Shown here piece by piece: positions 8,145 through 17,585 of a stretch of 40,133 bases of DNA. Below the pieces are notes generated by a model that made no database searches, was not told the DNA's origin, and was given only the letters and a program-made list of their open reading frames with translations. Source of the stretch: DASVEG01 sp035540495 (GTDB lineage Bacteria; Actinomycetota; Acidimicrobiia; Acidimicrobiales; CADCTF01); assembly GCA_035540495.1 (NCBI GenBank), contig DATLGL010000053.1, forward strand, positions 1-40,133, given 5' to 3'. Position 1 is the stretch's first letter. Each line of letters starts with the position of its first letter. The position numbers were made by a program, and so were the translations under genes.

Positions 8145-9062
8145 ATGGCCGCGCCAACTCCCGTTCCGGATCCCGCCACCGTCCGCCGGATCAGCCGCCG
8201 GTTGTGGAACCTGATCGAGCCCATCGCCTCGAGCGTCTACTTCGTGCCCGAGGTGCAGGCCGCCTACGCGGATCTCGGGCTCGACGACTACGGGACGTCG
8301 TACTTCGCCAGCCGCGGCGCGTGCATGGGGCAGGTGCCCGGACAGGTGGTCGCCGCGGCGTTCGGCGTCTTCAACCCGTCGATCGTGGTGCCCGCGGTCG
8401 AGCGGGCGTGGTCGAAGACGACGGCGGCCGACCTCGTCGCTGCTCGGCTGCGCGGACAGACGGCCGCGCTGCGGCGCATCTTCGACGAGGCGGGGGTGAC
8501 GCCGTCGGACGAGCAGTTGCGCCGGGCCACCACCATCTTCTGGGACGCGGCGACGGCGGTGGCGGGTTCGCACGAGGGCTTCGCGGGGCGACCGCTGTTC
8601 GCCGGCCTGTACGCGCTCGGGTTGCCCGGCGACGGCGGTCTCGGTGACTTCTGGCGAGCGGCCGACGTGCTGCGCGAGCACCGCGGCGACTCCCACGTCG
8701 CGGCGTGGGTGGCCATGCGGATGAGCGCGGTGGAGGTCACGCTGCTGACGGAACTGTGGTGGGGCGGGCGTGCGGGGCGCTACATCCGCACGCGTGGTTG
8801 GGACGACACCGCCATCGCTGCGGGGATCGCGTCGCTCCAGGACCGGGGGTTCCTCACGCGAGATGACGAGCCGCAGTTCACCTCCGCCGGGGAAGAGGTG
8901 CGGGCGGTGCTGGAGGAGATGACCGACCAGGGCGAGACGCTGGTCGTCGCCTCGATCGCTCCTCACGCCGACGAGCTGTTCGCCATCCTCGAGCCCCTCG
9001 CAGCCGCGGTCGTCGCCGCCGGCGGCTACCCCCGCGACCCGGCGTCGCTCCCCCGCCAGTAG
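8145..9062 (+). CDS. SCO6745 family protein (function unknown)
   Basis: A 305-residue all-helical protein. It begins with RRLWNLIEPIASSVYFVPEVQAA and continues with YGTSYFASRGACMGQVPGQVVAAAFGVFNPSIV and VERAWSKT, the pattern of the actinobacterial SCO6745 family as I remember it. The C-terminal third (GWDDTAIAAGIASLQDRGFLTRDDEPQFTSAGEEVRAVLEEMTD) reads as a MarR-like winged helix, so it may bind DNA or a small ligand. There is no signal peptide. It is divergent from nei with 17 bp between start codons, and converges with lhr, leaving 8 bp. The family call is moderately secure; the role is unknown. Confidence 0.8.
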   Translation: MAAPTPVPDPATVRRISRRLWNLIEPIASSVYFVPEVQAAYADLGLDDYGTSYFASRGACMGQVPGQVVAAAFGVFNPSIVVPAVERAWSKTTAADLVAARLRGQTAALRRIFDEAGVTPSDEQLRRATTIFWDAATAVAGSHEGFAGRPLFAGLYALGLPGDGGLGDFWRAADVLREHRGDSHVAAWVAMRMSAVEVTLLTELWWGGRAGRYIRTRGWDDTAIAAGIASLQDRGFLTRDDEPQFTSAGEEVRAVLEEMTDQGETLVVASIAPHADELFAILEPLAAAVVAAGGYPRDPASLPRQ

Positions 9063-9070
9063 GGGAAAGC

Positions 9071-12000
9071 TCAGCGGTAGAGGGTCCAGCCCTTCGGCGT
9101 CGGCGTGTACCCGGCGTTCTTGAGGACGGGCTCCAGCTCGACGTCGACGCGCTCGATCACCAGCCGCGCGAAGCGTCCGTCGGCGACCAGCTCGTCGAGC
9201 GCGCCGACGGCTTCGGCCTCCCACGATCCGTCGAACGGACGGAGCGCGACCAGGCCCTTCGCGCGGCGCTCGACGAAGAGCGACGGGATCCCGTCGAGGA
9301 GCACGACGTACGCGCCCGCGACACGCTGCGGGCGTCCGCCGGCGCCTACCGGCTCCGGCCATGGCACGGCCACGCCGTACGCGTTGGCGGGATCGGTCGC
9401 CGCGAGCAGCAGCACGCGGTGACGCCCGCCCTCGGCGCCGGGGTCACGGAACGAGCGGAGCCGGTCGACCGCGCCCGCGACCGCGAACTGCGCGCCGCCG
9501 AGCCCGCTGACGAAGTAGCCGCGCCGCACGCGTCCCGAGTCCTCCATGGCGCGGAGGATCGGGTACACCGACGCGAACCCGCCGGCGATGCCCTCGCCTC
9601 GCACCGCCTCACGGGTGAGCACCCCGTGGCGCTCGAGCAGCGACGTCGCCAGAGCATGGGCGGTGACGGTCGGGTCGGCGCCACCCCGCTGGACCAGCGA
9701 CCACCGCCCTTGGCCCGATGGCGGTCCGAGAACGGTGAGCGTGCCGAGCCGCGGCTTGCGCCCACCCTTCGGCTTGGTGACCCGCTTGCGCCCGCCCGAG
9801 ATCGCCCGCACCGGGGCGAACGAGTCGTTCGTGACCTCCCCTGCCCAGACGAGGTCCCACAGCGCGTCGAGCGTCTCGCGATCCGACGAGCCCGCGAGGT
9901 CGCGGAAGAACGCCGTCCCCCGCTCGGCGAGCACGTGACGGATCCGATCGTGCTCCTCGCCCTCGGGAGGTTCGCCCAACGGCGCGTTCACCGCCAAGGG
10001 CGAACCGCGCAGGTAGAGGCGGACCTTGCCGTCGTCGCGACCGAGGGAGCCGGCGCCCACCCACACGACCTCGCCTGCGGTGCACAGATCGTCGAGCAGG
10101 CGGGGCGAGTAGTCGCGCATGCGGCTCGGAAGCACGTCGCGCTCCAGCACCGACGCCGGGATCGGTACGCCTTGCAGCTGGCTTACCACCTCGTACAGCC
10201 GGTCGAGGCCCGACGCCTCCGACCGCACGCCCTGCCACGCGGGGAGGAAGCGAACGAGCGCGTCGACCTCTGCGGGCTCGACCTCCTTGCGGAGCGCGGC
10301 GAGTGACCGCTGGCGCAGCACCCGGAGGACGTCGTCGTCGACCCACTCGCGCTCGCGCCCTTCGGGGCGGAACGCGCCCCGCAGCACCCGTCCTTCAGCT
10401 TCCAGTCGGGCGAGCACCTCGTCGACGAGGCGGCGGTCGACGCCGAACCGGGCTGCGGGCAGGTCGCTCGTGAACGGCCCGTGGGTGCGGGCCCACCGGC
10501 GGACGAGCTGGTCGAACGCATCCGGCACCGGCTCGAGGAACGCGTCCGGGATGCCGGGCGGCAGGGCGACGCCGAGGCCGTCGCGGTACCGGCCCGCGTC
10601 TTCGATCGCGACCAGCCGCGCCTCGCCCGCGATGCGGACCTCGATGGCGCGACGCCCAGCGAGCAGCGCCTCGGCGAAGTCGTCGTGGGAGCGGGCGCGC
10701 AGCTCGAGGCGGTCGAGGTCGCCCAGCCGGCGGAGCAGGTCGGCCGCGTCGTCCGGCGAGCGCGCCCACCGCCGCTCGTCGAGCGCCTGCAGCTCGTCCT
10801 CCAACCGAGCGAGGGCATCAGGATCGATCAGCTCGCGCAGCTCGTCGGATCCGAGCAGCTCGGCGAGCATCCGCCGGTCGAGCACGAGCGCCTGGGCCCG
10901 CCGCTCGGCGATCGGCGCGTCCTCGAGGTCGTAGAACTCCTGGACCCACGACCACACCAGCGACCCCGCGAACGGCGACGGCCCGGTCGTGTCGACCGAC
11001 ACCACCCGCACCTTGCGCTGCTCGATGTCGGTGAGCAGCGACACCAGCGCCGGCAGGTCGAAGACGTCGCGCAGGCACTCGCGGTACGTCTCGAGGAGGA
11101 TCGGGAACGACGGGTACTTCAGCGCGATCCGTTGGAGGTCGGCGGCCTTCTGGCGCATCTGCCACAGCGGGCGGCGCTTGTCGGGAGATCGGCGTGGCAG
11201 CAGCAGGGCGCGCGCCGCGTTCTCCCGGAACCGCCCGGAGAAGAGCGACGAACCCGACAGCATCGACACCACGCGGTCTTCGACGTCGTCGGGCGACGGC
11301 AGCAGCTGGTCGAGCGGCGGTACGTCGTCGGCATCGGGGAGACGGATCACGATGCCGTCGTCGCCGTACAGCGTCTGCACCTCGTAGCCGAGCGACTCCG
11401 CCAGCATCGACTCGATCGCGAGCGACCAGGGTGCATGGACCTGGCTGCCGAAGGGCGAGAGGATGCAGATCCGCCAGTCGCCGAGCTCGTCGCGGAATCG
11501 CTCGACGACGATCTGGCGGTCGGTTGGCAGCACGCCGCCGGTGACCTCGCGCTCCTCGTCGACGAACGCCCGGAGGTTCTTCACCGCGAGCGCGTCGAGC
11601 CCGCCCTCCATCAGCTCCTCGTCGGACTTGGCGTCCATCGTCCGCAGGAACTCGCCGAGCGCGCGGCCGAGCTCGTACGGGCGGCCGATCCCGTCGCCCC
11701 GCCAGAACGGGAGCTTGCCGGGCTCGCCGGGCGCAGGCGTCACCATGACCCGGTCGCGGGTGATCTCCTCGATCCGCCACGTCGTCGCGCCGAGGACGAA
11801 CGTCTCGCCCTCACGCGACTCGTACACCATCTCCTCGTCGAGCTCGCCGACCCGCCCGCCCTCGGGTGTGAAGACGGTGTAGAGCCCGCGGTCGGGGATC
11901 GTCCCGCCCGAGGTGACGGCAAGGGTGCGAGCTCCTTGGCGCGGGGTGAGCACGCCTTCGATGCGGTCCCACGTCACCCGGGGGCGGAACTCGGCGAACT

Positions 12001-13453
12001 CGTCGGACGGATAGCGGCCGGCGAGCATGTCGAGCACCCCCTCGAACACCGACCGGGCAAGGTCGGCGAAGGGATACGCGCGGGTCATCGTCTCGAAGAC
12101 CTCGTCGACCGTGACCTGCTCGTCGGCCGCGACCATCGCCACGATCTGCTGGGCCAGGACGTCGATCGGGTTCCGCGGAACCCGCGTCTCCTCGATCAAC
12201 CCGTCCTGCATGCGCTTCGCCGTGACGGCGGACACGAGCAGGTCGCCCCGGAAGCGCGGGAACAGCTTGCCCTTCGACGGCTCGCCGACCTGGTGCCCGG
12301 CACGCCCGACGCGCTGCAGCCCCGACGCGACCGACGGCGGTGAGGCGACCAGCACGACGAGGTCGATCGAGCCCATGTCGATGCCGAGCTCGAGCGTCGA
12401 GGTCGCCACCAGGCCTGGCAGCTTCCCCGCCTTGAGCGCGTCTTCGATCTCGAGCCGCTGATCGCGGGCGATCGACCCGTGGTGGGCCCGCACCAGCTCC
12501 TCGCCCGCGAGGTCGTTCAGGCGGCCGGCCAGGCGCTCGGCGAGACCGCGACCGTTCACGAAGATCAACGTCGACGTGTGGGTCTTGATGAGCTCGAGCA
12601 GCACCGGGTCGATCGACGGCCAGATGCTGTTCCGCACGGTGGGATCGCCCGCGGCCGGGCCCGACAGGACCTCGCCGTCCTCCTCGTTCGCCAGCTGGGC
12701 CGGCCGCCCGAGCTCGGCCATGTCTTCGACCGGGACGACGACCTCGAGCTCGAGCTGCTTGCGCACACCCGCGTCGACCGCCGTGACCTCTCGGCCGACA
12801 CCGCCGAGGAAGCGGGCCACCTCGTCGAGCGGGCGCTGCGTCGCCGACAGCCCGATGCGTTGGAAGTCCGGCGCGACGCGCTCGAGACGTTCGAGCGTGA
12901 GTGCGAGGTGCGCGCCCCGCTTCGTCGCCGCCACCGCGTGGATCTCGTCGATGATCACGTGCTCGACCGACGTGAGGATCTCGCGCGCCTGCGACGTGAG
13001 CATCAGGTAGAGCGACTCGGGCGTCGTGACCAGGATGTCGGGCGGGTTGCGGACGAGCTCGCGACGCTCCTTCGACGACGTGTCGCCGGTGCGGATGCCG
13101 ACCCGGACGTCGTTGACGTGCTCGCCCAGCCGCGCGGCCTGGTTGCCCATGCCGATGAGCGGTCCGCGCAGGTTGCGCTCGACGTCGTAGGTCAGCGCCT
13201 TCAGCGGCGACACGTACAACACCCGGCAACGCTTCTTCTCGTCGTCGACCGGCGGACCGGTGAGCAGGCGGTCGAGTGCCCACAGGAACGCGGCGAGGGT
13301 CTTGCCGGAGCCGGTGGGGGCGAGGATCAGCGTGTGGTCGCCGCGGGAGATCGACGCCCAGCCCTTCAGCTGCGCATCGGTGGGCGCGTCGAACGCGGCG
13401 TCGAACCACGCCCGGGCCACCGGGCTGAACCGTTCGAGGACGTCGTCGGTCAC
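9071..13453 (-). CDS. lhr: Lhr-type large ATP-dependent DNA helicase
   Basis: A 1460-residue superfamily 2 helicase, the normal length for bacterial Lhr, which moves 3' to 5' on single-stranded DNA and is linked to DNA repair. Walker A APTGSGKT is at 45-52, TTPESL at 143-148, the DEIH box at 169-172, and ATSTLELGIDMGSIDLV and QRVGRAGH (motifs V and VI) follow. The Lhr-specific winged-helix and C-terminal domains fill the rest. GTG 13453 was chosen because the domain begins at once and because the extra 101 residues of a longer frame are only the antisense-frame shadow of the antiporter tail. It starts 10 bp after the antiporter stop, so the two may be co-transcribed. Confidence 0.96.
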   Translation of the reverse strand: MTDDVLERFSPVARAWFDAAFDAPTDAQLKGWASISRGDHTLILAPTGSGKTLAAFLWALDRLLTGPPVDDEKKRCRVLYVSPLKALTYDVERNLRGPLIGMGNQAARLGEHVNDVRVGIRTGDTSSKERRELVRNPPDILVTTPESLYLMLTSQAREILTSVEHVIIDEIHAVAATKRGAHLALTLERLERVAPDFQRIGLSATQRPLDEVARFLGGVGREVTAVDAGVRKQLELEVVVPVEDMAELGRPAQLANEEDGEVLSGPAAGDPTVRNSIWPSIDPVLLELIKTHTSTLIFVNGRGLAERLAGRLNDLAGEELVRAHHGSIARDQRLEIEDALKAGKLPGLVATSTLELGIDMGSIDLVVLVASPPSVASGLQRVGRAGHQVGEPSKGKLFPRFRGDLLVSAVTAKRMQDGLIEETRVPRNPIDVLAQQIVAMVAADEQVTVDEVFETMTRAYPFADLARSVFEGVLDMLAGRYPSDEFAEFRPRVTWDRIEGVLTPRQGARTLAVTSGGTIPDRGLYTVFTPEGGRVGELDEEMVYESREGETFVLGATTWRIEEITRDRVMVTPAPGEPGKLPFWRGDGIGRPYELGRALGEFLRTMDAKSDEELMEGGLDALAVKNLRAFVDEEREVTGGVLPTDRQIVVERFRDELGDWRICILSPFGSQVHAPWSLAIESMLAESLGYEVQTLYGDDGIVIRLPDADDVPPLDQLLPSPDDVEDRVVSMLSGSSLFSGRFRENAARALLLPRRSPDKRRPLWQMRQKAADLQRIALKYPSFPILLETYRECLRDVFDLPALVSLLTDIEQRKVRVVSVDTTGPSPFAGSLVWSWVQEFYDLEDAPIAERRAQALVLDRRMLAELLGSDELRELIDPDALARLEDELQALDERRWARSPDDAADLLRRLGDLDRLELRARSHDDFAEALLAGRRAIEVRIAGEARLVAIEDAGRYRDGLGVALPPGIPDAFLEPVPDAFDQLVRRWARTHGPFTSDLPAARFGVDRRLVDEVLARLEAEGRVLRGAFRPEGREREWVDDDVLRVLRQRSLAALRKEVEPAEVDALVRFLPAWQGVRSEASGLDRLYEVVSQLQGVPIPASVLERDVLPSRMRDYSPRLLDDLCTAGEVVWVGAGSLGRDDGKVRLYLRGSPLAVNAPLGEPPEGEEHDRIRHVLAERGTAFFRDLAGSSDRETLDALWDLVWAGEVTNDSFAPVRAISGGRKRVTKPKGGRKPRLGTLTVLGPPSGQGRWSLVQRGGADPTVTAHALATSLLERHGVLTREAVRGEGIAGGFASVYPILRAMEDSGRVRRGYFVSGLGGAQFAVAGAVDRLRSFRDPGAEGGRHRVLLLAATDPANAYGVAVPWPEPVGAGGRPQRVAGAYVVLLDGIPSLFVERRAKGLVALRPFDGSWEAEAVGALDELVADGRFARLVIERVDVELEPVLKNAGYTPTPKGWTLYR

Positions 13454-13463
13454 CGGTCGGAGG

Positions 13464-15500
13464 CTACGCCGCGGGTGCGACACCCCAGCCGGGCGGAAGC
13501 GCGACCACGGCGACGGTGACGTCGAGACGCGAGAGCACGTCCTCGACGAGCGCGCCGAGGTGGAGCTGGCCGGCGGCAGGCTGCAGCTCCGCGCTGAGGA
13601 CGACCAGGTCGGCGGAGTACTCGCGAGCGGCGTCGACGATCGCCTGTGTGCGGTCGCCCGCCTCCTTGACCACGGTGGTGACGTCGGCGCCGAGACGTCC
13701 GGCCAGGTCGGACGCCTCGGCCAGGATGCTGAACGCGACCTCCTGCGATGCCGCACCGTCGCTCACCACGTGGACGGCGAGCGCCTCGGCCTCGGTGTGG
13801 GCAGCCAGGCTGAACGCGAACTCCTGCGCGGCCCGGTTCGGCTGCGTCCCGACGACCGGCACGAGCACGCGGTCGAACCCGGTCGAGCGCCCCTTGCGGT
13901 CCGCGGTGTCCCACACGAGCAGCACCGGCACCGGCGACCGCGCCGCGAACGCCTCGGTCAAGGGCGCGAGGAGCTCGTCACCCCGACGTCCGTCGCGAGC
14001 TCCCATGCCCACGATCCCGTACCCGAGGGCGACGTGGTCGAGCAGCGCCTCCACCGGGTCGTCGCCCTCGACCGCTTCGACGTCCACGTCGGCACCGGCG
14101 TCGTCGGGAAGCGCCGCCTCGAGCAACCGCGCCGCGGTCTGCCAGCCGTCGCCCTCAGAGATGGGCACGAGCACCCGCCCCGGCCGCACGAGCACGTTCG
14201 CCGACAGGGTCTCCTCCCGCTCGAGGCGCAGCTGCTCCTCGGGCGAGCCGCGCCAGTTGCGGGCGAGGAGCCGGAGCATGGGCGGCGCTGCCATCGAGGT
14301 GACGATCGCCATGAGCACGACGACGGTGTAGGCGCGGTCGTTGAGGATCCCGAGCGAGAGGCCGACGGTCGCGATGACGATCTCGAGCGCGCCGCGCGCG
14401 TTGAGCCCGATGCCGAGCGCGAGGCTCTCGCGGTTGGCGAGCGCGGCGAGCTTGCCGCCGATGAAGGCGCCGAGGAACTTGCCCGCCGTGGCGACGAGGA
14501 TCACGACGATCGCCCAGAAGATGACGTCGAGACGGGCGAGCAACGCGAGGTCGACGCGCAGGCCCGCGGTGGCGAAGAACAGCGGAGCGAAGAACGCGCT
14601 GGTGGCGGCTTCGAGGTGGTGGAGGACGCGCCCGTCCTGGAACCGGGAGCGGCTGAGCACGATGCCCGCGACGAACGCGCCGAGCACCGCCTCGACGCCG
14701 AGAGCCTGCGTGACGGCGCCGGCGCCGACGGCGACGACCAGCGCGGCGGCGAGGCCGCCCTCGACGCCGGACCGCTTCGCGCGAACGCGGCGGAGCAACC
14801 CGTCGACCGCCTGCTGCCCGACGGTGAAGGCGAGTCCGAGGAACAGGGCCATGCCGACGAGGGCGAAGATCAGGCGATCGGGTGCGAACTCCCCTTCCTT
14901 CGCGATCCCGGCGATCGCGCCCAGGATGAGCCAGCCGACGACGTCGTTCGCCATGCCGGCGGCGAGGATGACCTGACCGAAGTTGCGCCGCGTCATCCGC
15001 AGCTCGCTCAAGATCTTGGCGATCACCGGCAACGACGAGATGCTGAGAGCGGCCGCGATGAAGAGCGCGAAGACGCTGCGCTGGTCGGCCTCGGCGACGA
15101 ACGAGAGCGGCAGCGCGAACCCGACGGCGAGCCCGAGGGCGAACGGGATGATCACGCTCGAGCCGGCGACGAAGACGGTGGCCCGCCCGAGTTGGCGGAT
15201 CAGCTTGAGATCGGTCTCGAAGCCGGTGACGACGAGCAGCATCACGATGCCGATCCACCCGACGACGAGGAGCATCGCCGACTGCGCCTCGTCGGGCGGG
15301 AAGAGCCACGCCGCGCCGCCCGGCCACAGCTTCCCGAAGACGGTCGGGCCGAGGACGAGACCGGCTGCGAGCTCGCCGACGACGGCAGGCTGGCCGACCC
15401 GCTTCATCGCCGCACCGAAGAGGCGCGCCACCGCGAGCAGGACGAACAGCTGCACCCAGAACACCAGCATCTGGTGCTCTTCGATCGAGACGATCTCCAC
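13464..15500 (-). CDS. CPA2-type cation/proton antiporter with universal-stress-like cytoplasmic tail
   Basis: A 678-residue protein. Residues 1-410 form about 12 membrane helices of the CPA2 (KefB/NapA-like) exchanger family, including GLVLGPTVFG, the ND motif in MANDVVGW, and NARGALEIVIATVGLSLGIL. The C-terminal 250 residues contain RVLVPISEGDGWQTAARLLEAAL and FDRVLVPVVGTQPNRAAQEFAFSLAA, two repeats like universal stress protein folds, probably sensing nucleotides and gating transport. No TrkA-N domain is seen. The exchanged ion (Na+ or K+) cannot be told. GTG 15500 is used; an internal ATG at residue 11 is possible. Confidence 0.92.
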   Translation of the reverse strand: MEIVSIEEHQMLVFWVQLFVLLAVARLFGAAMKRVGQPAVVGELAAGLVLGPTVFGKLWPGGAAWLFPPDEAQSAMLLVVGWIGIVMLLVVTGFETDLKLIRQLGRATVFVAGSSVIIPFALGLAVGFALPLSFVAEADQRSVFALFIAAALSISSLPVIAKILSELRMTRRNFGQVILAAGMANDVVGWLILGAIAGIAKEGEFAPDRLIFALVGMALFLGLAFTVGQQAVDGLLRRVRAKRSGVEGGLAAALVVAVGAGAVTQALGVEAVLGAFVAGIVLSRSRFQDGRVLHHLEAATSAFFAPLFFATAGLRVDLALLARLDVIFWAIVVILVATAGKFLGAFIGGKLAALANRESLALGIGLNARGALEIVIATVGLSLGILNDRAYTVVVLMAIVTSMAAPPMLRLLARNWRGSPEEQLRLEREETLSANVLVRPGRVLVPISEGDGWQTAARLLEAALPDDAGADVDVEAVEGDDPVEALLDHVALGYGIVGMGARDGRRGDELLAPLTEAFAARSPVPVLLVWDTADRKGRSTGFDRVLVPVVGTQPNRAAQEFAFSLAAHTEAEALAVHVVSDGAASQEVAFSILAEASDLAGRLGADVTTVVKEAGDRTQAIVDAAREYSADLVVLSAELQPAAGQLHLGALVEDVLSRLDVTVAVVALPPGWGVAPAA

Positions 15501-15551
15501 CGGCAGCTGCGCCTACCCGTTCGGTTACGACCGCTAACGCGACCGGCCGGG

Positions 15552-15557
15552 TAGCGT
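15552..15557 (+). promoter_or_regulatory. -10-like hexamer TAGCGT
   Basis: TAGCGT lies 9 nt before ATG 15567 in the 66-bp divergent gap between the antiporter and PAC2 genes. No -35 element is evident. Confidence 0.4.
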
Positions 15558-15566
15558 GGGTGTCCG

Positions 15567-16433
15567 ATGTCGTACGTGCGGTGGGACTCCCGCCCGCAAC
15601 TCCGTCGCCCTGTGCTCGTCGCCGCCTTCGAGGGCTGGAACGATGCCGGCGAGGCGGCGACCACCGCTCTGCGCTGGTTGCACGCAGCCACCGACGCGCG
15701 CGAGTTCGCGTCCGTCGACCCCGAGGAGTTCTACGACTTCACCGTCGCCCGGCCGAACGTGAAGCTCGACGCGGGCATGACCCGCCGCATCGAGTGGCCG
15801 GCGCCGACGTTCTCGGCCGCCACGATCGAGGGCGGATCGCGCGACGTGATCTTCCTCGTCGGCATCGAACCGGCCTTGAAGTGGCGCTCGTTCACGGAGT
15901 CGGTGCTGTCGGTGGCAGACGCGCTCGACGTCGAGATGGTGTTCACCATGGGCGCGCTGCTCGCCGACGTCCCCCACACCCGCCCGGTGCGGATCACGGG
16001 CACCGCGACCGACCCGGAGATCATCTCCCGGCTCGGCTTCACCCGGTCGCGCTACGAGGGCCCGACCGGCATCCTCGGCGTGCTGATGGACGCCTGCGCG
16101 CACCGCGGGTTGAAGTCGGCGTCTCTGTGGGCGACGACGCCCCACTACCTCCGGGAAACCGCGTCACCCAAGGCCGCGCTCGCGCTCGTCGAGCGCCTGA
16201 ACGAGCTGATCGAGCTGCGCCTCGACACGACCGACCTCGAGATCGCCAGCGCGGCCTACGAGCGCCAGGTCAACGACATGCTCGAGGGCGAGGACGACGT
16301 CGTCGACTACGTCCGCCGCCTCGAGGAGGACGACGAGGACGACGCCGATGAGGAGCCGTTCGAGATCCCGTCGACCGATCAGCTGGCCGAAGAGGTCGAG
16401 CGATTCTTGCGCGATCAGCGGGGCAACTCCTGA
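15567..16433 (+). CDS. PAC2 family protein
   Basis: A 288-residue PAC2-fold protein, a family related to the proteasome assembly chaperone PAC2 and widespread in actinobacteria, where its role is not settled. Typical parts are RRPVLVAAFEGWNDAGEAAT near the N-terminus, VIFLVGIEPALKWRSF, TMGALLADVPHTRPVRITG and EGPTGILGVLMDAC followed by SLWATTPHY. The C-terminus is very acidic (EEDDEDDADEEPFEIPS) before a final short helix. Length and order of motifs are normal. The gene is divergent from the antiporter, and its stop codon abuts the first pilin upstream element. Confidence 0.92.
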   Translation: MSYVRWDSRPQLRRPVLVAAFEGWNDAGEAATTALRWLHAATDAREFASVDPEEFYDFTVARPNVKLDAGMTRRIEWPAPTFSAATIEGGSRDVIFLVGIEPALKWRSFTESVLSVADALDVEMVFTMGALLADVPHTRPVRITGTATDPEIISRLGFTRSRYEGPTGILGVLMDACAHRGLKSASLWATTPHYLRETASPKAALALVERLNELIELRLDTTDLEIASAAYERQVNDMLEGEDDVVDYVRRLEEDDEDDADEEPFEIPSTDQLAEEVERFLRDQRGNS

Positions 16434-16449
16434 ACTAGTCATCCCGTGG
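16434..16449 (+). promoter_or_regulatory. Conserved upstream element of pilin operon 1 (ACTAGTCATCCCGTG)
   Basis: ACTAGTCATCCCGTGG begins directly after the PAC2 stop codon and lies 72 bp before ATG 16506. A near-identical element precedes the second pilin operon at the same distance. Further downstream, T-N-AATG also matches between the two. It may be a promoter element or a regulator site; which one cannot be decided from sequence. Confidence 0.6.
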
Positions 16450-16505
16450 CATTTCGTCAATGGTCATTCACTTGACCCGGCGCGATGCCCGAGGATCTCA
16501 ATGAG

Positions 16506-17585
16506 ATGACGGAGCGGGTGGCGCTTCGGGGCGTCTGGAGGGGCACCCGAAGCGATGCAGGGATGTCGATCGTCGAGGTCGTGGTCGCGATGGCGGTCTT
16601 CTCCGTCGGGATCCTCGCGATCGCGAAGACGATGGACACCGCGTTCGCGACCGCCGACCGCACCTCGCACCGCTCGAAGGCGCTCGCCGTTGCGACGAAG
16701 CACCTGGAGGAGCTTCGTGCGACGCGGTTCGACCAGCTGCCGACGTCGATGGAGACCGGCGCCGATCCGGTCGGGAACATGACGTGGGAGCGGACGGTCA
16801 CCGACGTGAGCGGGGCGCCGTACAAGAAGGCGATCGTCGCCGTGCGCTGGACGGACGGAGCCGGCGGGCACGAGATCAACCAGACGAGCTACCTGTACCC
16901 GACAGCATCGCCTGCATCGGACGCTCCGGCGCCCTCCGGCGTTGTCGGTGTCGGCCCGTCGCTCTCGGCGCTGAGCCAGATCGACGCGACAGGCAGGGGC
17001 ACCCTCACGTGGACACCGCCGGCCAACGTCGCGGGGCAGCAGGTCGGCCGGTTCATCATCCAGCGGGCGCTGAACAACACCTTCACGGGGCACGTCTGGA
17101 CGATGACGGAGCAGGAGCCGCCGAACTCGCGCAGCTTCGACTTCTCCGGCCTCGCGGCCGGCACCGACTACTTCTTCCGTATCCGGGCGGTGTACCTGGA
17201 TGGCTCGCTGTCGCAGTGGTCGCCGGTGCAGCAGGTCTCGACCGCGGCATCCGCAGGCACGGCGGCCTGCGAGGTGCGGCGCGTGTCGACATCGCCCAGC
17301 TCGGTCGCCCGCGTCGCTCCATATCCCTCGCAGCTGGAGGCGGCACCCGTGGTGGTCGCCGAGACGAACGGCCGGTGCACCGGGCTGCTCGTCCACTACG
17401 ACGGGCCGTCCGGCGATGCGACGCCGATCCCGCTGACCGGCAGCGGCGGCGTCCTCACCGCGACCATCTCGAACACGTCGGCCGCGCAGTGGCAGCTCGG
17501 GCAGTACGGCGTGGCGGTCAAGAGCGCCACGAACCAGAACTACGGGACGTCGTCGTTCATCGTGTGCGAGCAAGGCACCTGCTGA
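16506..17585 (+). CDS. PilV/GspI-like prepilin with fibronectin type III domain (operon 1)
   Basis: A 359-residue minor prepilin. A 19-residue basic leader ends in Gly19, then MSIVEVVVAMAVFSVGILA gives the class III cleavage site with Glu at +5 (E24) and the hydrophobic N-terminal helix. A short pilin head (ALAVATKHLEELRATRF) is followed by a fibronectin type III domain (about 148-247, with LTWTPP and AGTDYFFRIRAV) and a C-terminal domain with Cys255, 291, 354 and 359. ATG 16506 is preferred over ATG 16485 because it matches the spacing of the paralogous operon and has GAGG upstream. It overlaps the next gene as TGATG. Likely part of a pilus tip. Confidence 0.88.
   Translation: MTERVALRGVWRGTRSDAGMSIVEVVVAMAVFSVGILAIAKTMDTAFATADRTSHRSKALAVATKHLEELRATRFDQLPTSMETGADPVGNMTWERTVTDVSGAPYKKAIVAVRWTDGAGGHEINQTSYLYPTASPASDAPAPSGVVGVGPSLSALSQIDATGRGTLTWTPPANVAGQQVGRFIIQRALNNTFTGHVWTMTEQEPPNSRSFDFSGLAAGTDYFFRIRAVYLDGSLSQWSPVQQVSTAASAGTAACEVRRVSTSPSSVARVAPYPSQLEAAPVVVAETNGRCTGLLVHYDGPSGDATPIPLTGSGGVLTATISNTSAAQWQLGQYGVAVKSATNQNYGTSSFIVCEQGTC

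Noticed and set aside
8127..8157. Longer start for the DNA glycosylase (ten extra residues)
   Set aside because: It would bury the Pro2-Glu3 catalytic N-terminus that the family needs.
13454..13756. N-terminal extension of the Lhr frame by 101 codons
   Set aside because: The extra residues are Arg/Ser-rich shadow sequence of the antiporter tail, and the helicase domain begins right after GTG 13453.
16472..16500. TTGACC at 16472 as a -35 box for the first pilin operon
   Set aside because: No TANNNT lies at the proper distance downstream (ATCTCA at 17 bp), so it is not supported as a sigma-70 type promoter.
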